A stretch of DNA of 16,309 bases from the NCBI GenBank assembly GCA_015523135.1, contig WAKY01000052.1:1-16309 (forward strand). The letters run 5' to 3'. A program made the position numbers and the translations under genes. Below, in pieces: positions 14,101 through 16,309 of the stretch. Source of the DNA: Candidatus Aciduliprofundum sp. (lineage in GTDB: Archaea > Thermoplasmatota > Thermoplasmata > Thermoplasmatales > Aciduliprofundaceae). The notes beneath the pieces were generated by a model, which did no database searches, had not been told where the DNA came from, and saw only the letters and a program-made list of their open reading frames with translations. The stretch's first letter is position 1. Each line of letters begins with the position of its first letter.

Positions 14101-14922
14101 CTATGTTAGTCCTCCAACCATGTAGGCAATTAAGCCCATTATCATTGCAGCCTTCGCATATTTTTGCCCCTTCTTAGGGCTCTTAAATTGAATTAGTGCG
14201 GCATATATGAATATTGCGTCTGAAATTAGTACTGTTGAAAGATAATAGATACTAAAGCCCATACATATATAAGGCAAAGGACTAAATGCAACTGCAAGAA
14301 TGAAAAATATTAAAGCTATTATTCCCGCTTCTTTTTTTCCAACTTTTTTTGGCAGTGTTACACGATTTATATCTCCTTCCATATCTTCAATATCCTTAAC
14401 GATCTCCCTTCCCAAATTTGAAGCAAATGCCATGAGGGCGAATATTGTTATGCGAAGTATGGCCTCTATCCCAAAAATTGCAGCACCAAATATGAAAATT
14501 AAGCCCACAAGAATGCTTATTGTTACATTTCCAGAAAGCCCTTTATTTTTCAGATTTGATTCATAAGCGTACATTGCTAGTTCTGCAATAATAGTAATAA
14601 CGAATGTGAGCCAATTAATTAAAGCTGAGAATATTAATGCCAGCAGAAACATGGATATACCAAAAATCAGGGCATTTTTTGCTTTTATCTTACCAGAGGG
14701 TATTGGCCTCTCAGGATGATTAATTAAATCCACTTCTCTATCATAATAATCATTTAAAGCGTTTCCACCTGCAACTGAGAAAAATAATACGAGCATACCA
14801 AATAATATTTTAAGCCAGTAATCTCCTAGGGCATAGCCCTTGAGTATTATGGCAACCATAATTATCGCTATGGATGCCATTGCGCAGTTGATAGGGCGCA
14901 TCAATTTTAGGTATGCATTCAC
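14101..14922 (-). CDS. Digeranylgeranylglyceryl phosphate (DGGGP) synthase, UbiA family
   Basis: This membrane prenyltransferase adds the second geranylgeranyl chain to GGGP. Seen: the first Mg-diphosphate motif NDYYDREVD at 57-65, HPERPIPSG at 69-77 (typical of the archaeal lipid branch), the second motif NLGREIVKDIEDMEGD at 169-184 with D177, D180 and D184, and about nine hydrophobic helices. It is 273 aa. The GTG at 14920-14922 gives MNAYLKLMRPINC, the expected N-terminus, and a TATA-like TTATAATA sequence around 14945-14952 lies about 26 bp upstream. No ATG fits better. It lies 38 bp from the radical SAM gene and directly upstream of the enzyme that makes its substrate. Confidence 0.94.
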   Translation of the reverse strand: MNAYLKLMRPINCAMASIAIIMVAIILKGYALGDYWLKILFGMLVLFFSVAGGNALNDYYDREVDLINHPERPIPSGKIKAKNALIFGISMFLLALIFSALINWLTFVITIIAELAMYAYESNLKNKGLSGNVTISILVGLIFIFGAAIFGIEAILRITIFALMAFASNLGREIVKDIEDMEGDINRVTLPKKVGKKEAGIIALIFFILAVAFSPLPYICMGFSIYYLSTVLISDAIFIYAALIQFKSPKKGQKYAKAAMIMGLIAYMVGGLT

Positions 14923-14944
14923 AAAAGGAAAATAGAAGGGATTA

Positions 14945-14952
14945 TTATAATA
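14945..14952 (-). promoter_or_regulatory. TATA-like element of the DGGGP/GGGP synthase operon
   Basis: The minus strand reads TAAATATTATAATAA across this 38-bp gap, centred 26-27 bp before the GTG at 14922. The match is looser than others in the window. Confidence 0.4.
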
Positions 14953-14960
14953 TTTACCAT

Positions 14961-16022
14961 TCAGTTTAATTTAACTCTTTCAACTTGTAATCTATCCCAA
15001 GTTGGATACTCTTCCACTTCGTAGGCACTCCATGGCAATTCTTGGGCAATTTCTTCAAGAATATAGGGGGAGATTTCAACTCTTTTGCGTTGAGAATTTA
15101 TTTCCATTAAGTTATCGGGAATTTCATATTTTTCTTTCAGGTATTTGTATATTTCCTGCAAATTATCTCCTTCAATTATGCCTAAAATTAGAGTGGCATC
15201 CTCAGTTATTTCTTCATAATCCTTCCTTACATTCTTTGCTCTCCTCATAAGACGCCTGTGCATCTGTATACCATCCTTGAAGGCGGAAGAGCAGTAATGA
15301 ACAACGATGTCCCAGTCCATGCCCACTATATCATAGGCAACTTCTTCGCTTCCCTTAACAGCAGAGGAAACATCATTCTTTGGCTCATAACCGCGCATAT
15401 TTAATTCCCTATAATTTGTCTCAGAGAATTCAAGCTCGTTTAGATTAACAAAGACACCTAGGTCATTGGCGAATTTTACTAAGGCAATAAGTTCATCTTT
15501 CATGTCGGGAAGCACAGGCACTTCAATTCCCGTGTCTATGCCATTTTCAATTGCCCAATTTAAGCGCTTTTCATATATACTTCCCTGCATTTTAGTCCAA
15601 AGCTGCGGAGGAGGATGGAAGCGAATCTCATCTAGCCCTGCATTTGCCAATTTTTCTATTTTTTCTTTGCTTCCTGAAGCGGTGTAAAGATGAATGTGGT
15701 GCTCTTTCCCAAAATTATCTTTGAGAAGATGAATATAATGGACAACCCTATCAACCATCTCCATGGGATCTCCACCTGTTATTCCTGTTCCCTTTGCATC
15801 TATCAATTTTGCTTCTAAAAGAACATCATCATCACTATGTACAGGCATTTCATCTGCAAAAATAACATCTCTATTCATTTTCTCCTTGCTTAGGGGGCAG
15901 TAGAAGCATCCTGCATGGCATATACCTGTTACGAAGAGGACCATCTTTGCACCTTCTTCGCAAAGCTTACATCCTTGTACCACTGGCTTATTCGTAGCGG
16001 CTCCTAGGGGTAATAGAATCAT
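14961..16022 (-). CDS. Radical SAM protein of the COG2108 type, function unknown
   Basis: Seen: the radical SAM cluster motif CHAGCFYC at 35-42 (C35, C39, C42), the SAM-binding TGGDP at 82-86, and conserved-looking blocks HIHLYTASG, EIRFHPPPQLW, IEVPVLPD and VNLNELEFSETN along a TIM-barrel-like core to about residue 250. An extra GCKLC (C18, C21) precedes the core and may hold a second metal or cluster. The family is related to pyruvate formate-lyase activating enzymes and is found in archaea, but I know no proven reaction. It precedes the DGGGP synthase gene by 38 bp on the same strand; a lipid-related role is only a guess from position. The ATG at 16020-16022 has a TATA box (ATTTTATA, 16045-16052) 26 bp upstream, so it is probably leaderless. 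The length of 353 aa seems complete. Confidence 0.82.
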   Translation of the reverse strand: MILLPLGAATNKPVVQGCKLCEEGAKMVLFVTGICHAGCFYCPLSKEKMNRDVIFADEMPVHSDDDVLLEAKLIDAKGTGITGGDPMEMVDRVVHYIHLLKDNFGKEHHIHLYTASGSKEKIEKLANAGLDEIRFHPPPQLWTKMQGSIYEKRLNWAIENGIDTGIEVPVLPDMKDELIALVKFANDLGVFVNLNELEFSETNYRELNMRGYEPKNDVSSAVKGSEEVAYDIVGMDWDIVVHYCSSAFKDGIQMHRRLMRRAKNVRKDYEEITEDATLILGIIEGDNLQEIYKYLKEKYEIPDNLMEINSQRKRVEISPYILEEIAQELPWSAYEVEEYPTWDRLQVERVKLN

Positions 16023-16044
16023 AGGAAGTGGAGAAAGAAAGTGA

Positions 16045-16052
16045 TATAAAAT
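16045..16052 (-). promoter_or_regulatory. TATA box of the radical SAM gene
   Basis: The minus strand reads ATTTTATATC, centred 26-27 bp before the ATG at 16022. It lies between the stop of the upstream gene (16059) and the start, and predicts a leaderless message. Confidence 0.6.
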
Positions 16053-16058
16053 TGTTTC

Positions 16059-16309
16059 TCAAAAATCGTATGCTGCCACAAAGATGAAGAGCAAAAGAGT
16101 CAGCAGGATATAGAGAACATATCTCCTGTCGTTTCCGGGCATGAGGGCTATCCTGAATCTCTCTGAGAATTTCACTGCAAATTTGGATATGGAGATATAC
16201 GAGCTGTGAACCATGTCTCTCTGTTTCATCTCCTCCGTTCTGAAGAGCCATTTCTGCGTTAGAAGGAGAATGGATGAATGCCCTCTGGTTGGATACTCCT
16301 CGTTCTTAA
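16059..16309 (-). CDS. C-terminus of an unidentified membrane protein (partial, runs off right edge)
   Basis: Seen: an open minus-strand frame of 82 codons from the window edge to TGA at 16059-16061. It contains TQKWLFRTEEM, SSYISISKFAVKFSERFRIAL and then NDRRYVLYILLTLLLFIFVA, one clear membrane helix just before the end AAYDF. Start and most of the protein lie outside the window. The layout, with an amphipathic helix, a short basic linker, a last membrane helix and a very short tail, resembles the C-terminal ends of antiporter-like subunits of membrane hydrogenases and complex I. That is a weak resemblance and I do not assign it. The codons use more G/C at third positions than the neighbours. 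The frame is in phase with the edge and has no internal stop. Confidence 0.75.
   Translation of the reverse strand, partial: KNEEYPTRGHSSILLLTQKWLFRTEEMKQRDMVHSSYISISKFAVKFSERFRIALMPGNDRRYVLYILLTLLLFIFVAAYDF

Noticed and set aside
14961..16022. The radical SAM protein as the tetraether lipid synthase (Tes/MJ0619 type), given its place beside lipid genes.
   Set aside because: The protein has one CxxxCxxC and one extra CxxC and looks like COG2108. The multi-cluster cysteine pattern expected for tetraether synthase is not seen.
15988..16251. Minus-strand open frame of 87 codons overlapping the right-edge gene and the radical SAM gene start.
   Set aside because: It lies in another frame across two better supported coding regions, overlaps both, has no promoter or ribosome site and its product is low in coherence.
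1..16309. CRISPR arrays, insertion sequences, integrase or attachment sites, including tRNA-Leu as an integration target.
   Set aside because: No regularly spaced repeats, transposase or integrase coding region were seen, and no second copy of the tRNA 3' end was noticed in the window.

Overview
The window looks like chromosome from a euryarchaeon. The information-processing genes are archaeal in type: L21e next to RNA polymerase subunit F and DUF655, the HerA/NurA pair, type II methionine aminopeptidase, archaeal SepF and GGGP/DGGGP synthases for ether lipids. Promoters are TATA boxes placed about 26 bp before start codons. The AT-rich sequence and this gene mix would fit a Thermoplasmata lineage such as the Aciduliprofundum/DHVE2 group, but that placement is inference from recall, not a search result. 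The window is mostly housekeeping. I see no mobile element, CRISPR array or phage block.

Layout, left to right. 1-53 (-): start of a small-headed membrane or secreted protein running off the edge. 85-2569 (-): nurA then herA, DNA end processing. 2654-4606 (+): a membrane processive family 2 glycosyltransferase carrying an unexpected C-terminal helical, ferritin-like domain. 4608-6043 (-): a YrdC/Sua5 protein (t6A synthesis), then methionine aminopeptidase. 6118-7332 (+): an archaeal/CDKAL1-type methylthiotransferase that acts on t6A, divergent from sua5. 7389-7760 (+): SepF, cell division. 7761-10765 (-): rpl21e, rpoF, DUF655, ksgA and a NAD-kinase-like gene, a ribosome/transcription operon. 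10819-13025 (-): tRNA-Leu(UAA), a TtuA/Ncs6-type tRNA thiolase and a UbiD-family decarboxylase. 13102-13365 (+): a very short Pop5-like RNase P protein. 13355-16022 (-): a COG2108-like radical SAM protein, DGGGP synthase and GGGP synthase. 16059-16309 (-): C-terminus of an unidentified membrane protein.

Two themes join the genes. One is tRNA maturation: a tRNA gene, RNase P protein, t6A synthase, ms2t6A synthase and U-thiolase lie within 8 kb. The other is isoprenoid ether lipid synthesis: GGGP and DGGGP synthases, with a UbiD homologue nearby that may be the decarboxylase of the archaeal mevalonate pathway.

Two kinds of translation start are visible. Genes that open a transcription unit mostly have a TATA box centred 26-27 bp before the start codon and so should be leaderless. 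Genes inside operons mostly have a GGTG/GGAGG Shine-Dalgarno site. The most unusual items are the glycosyltransferase/ferritin-like fusion and the tRNA-Leu gene ending 4 nt before the start codon of a tRNA-modifying enzyme.
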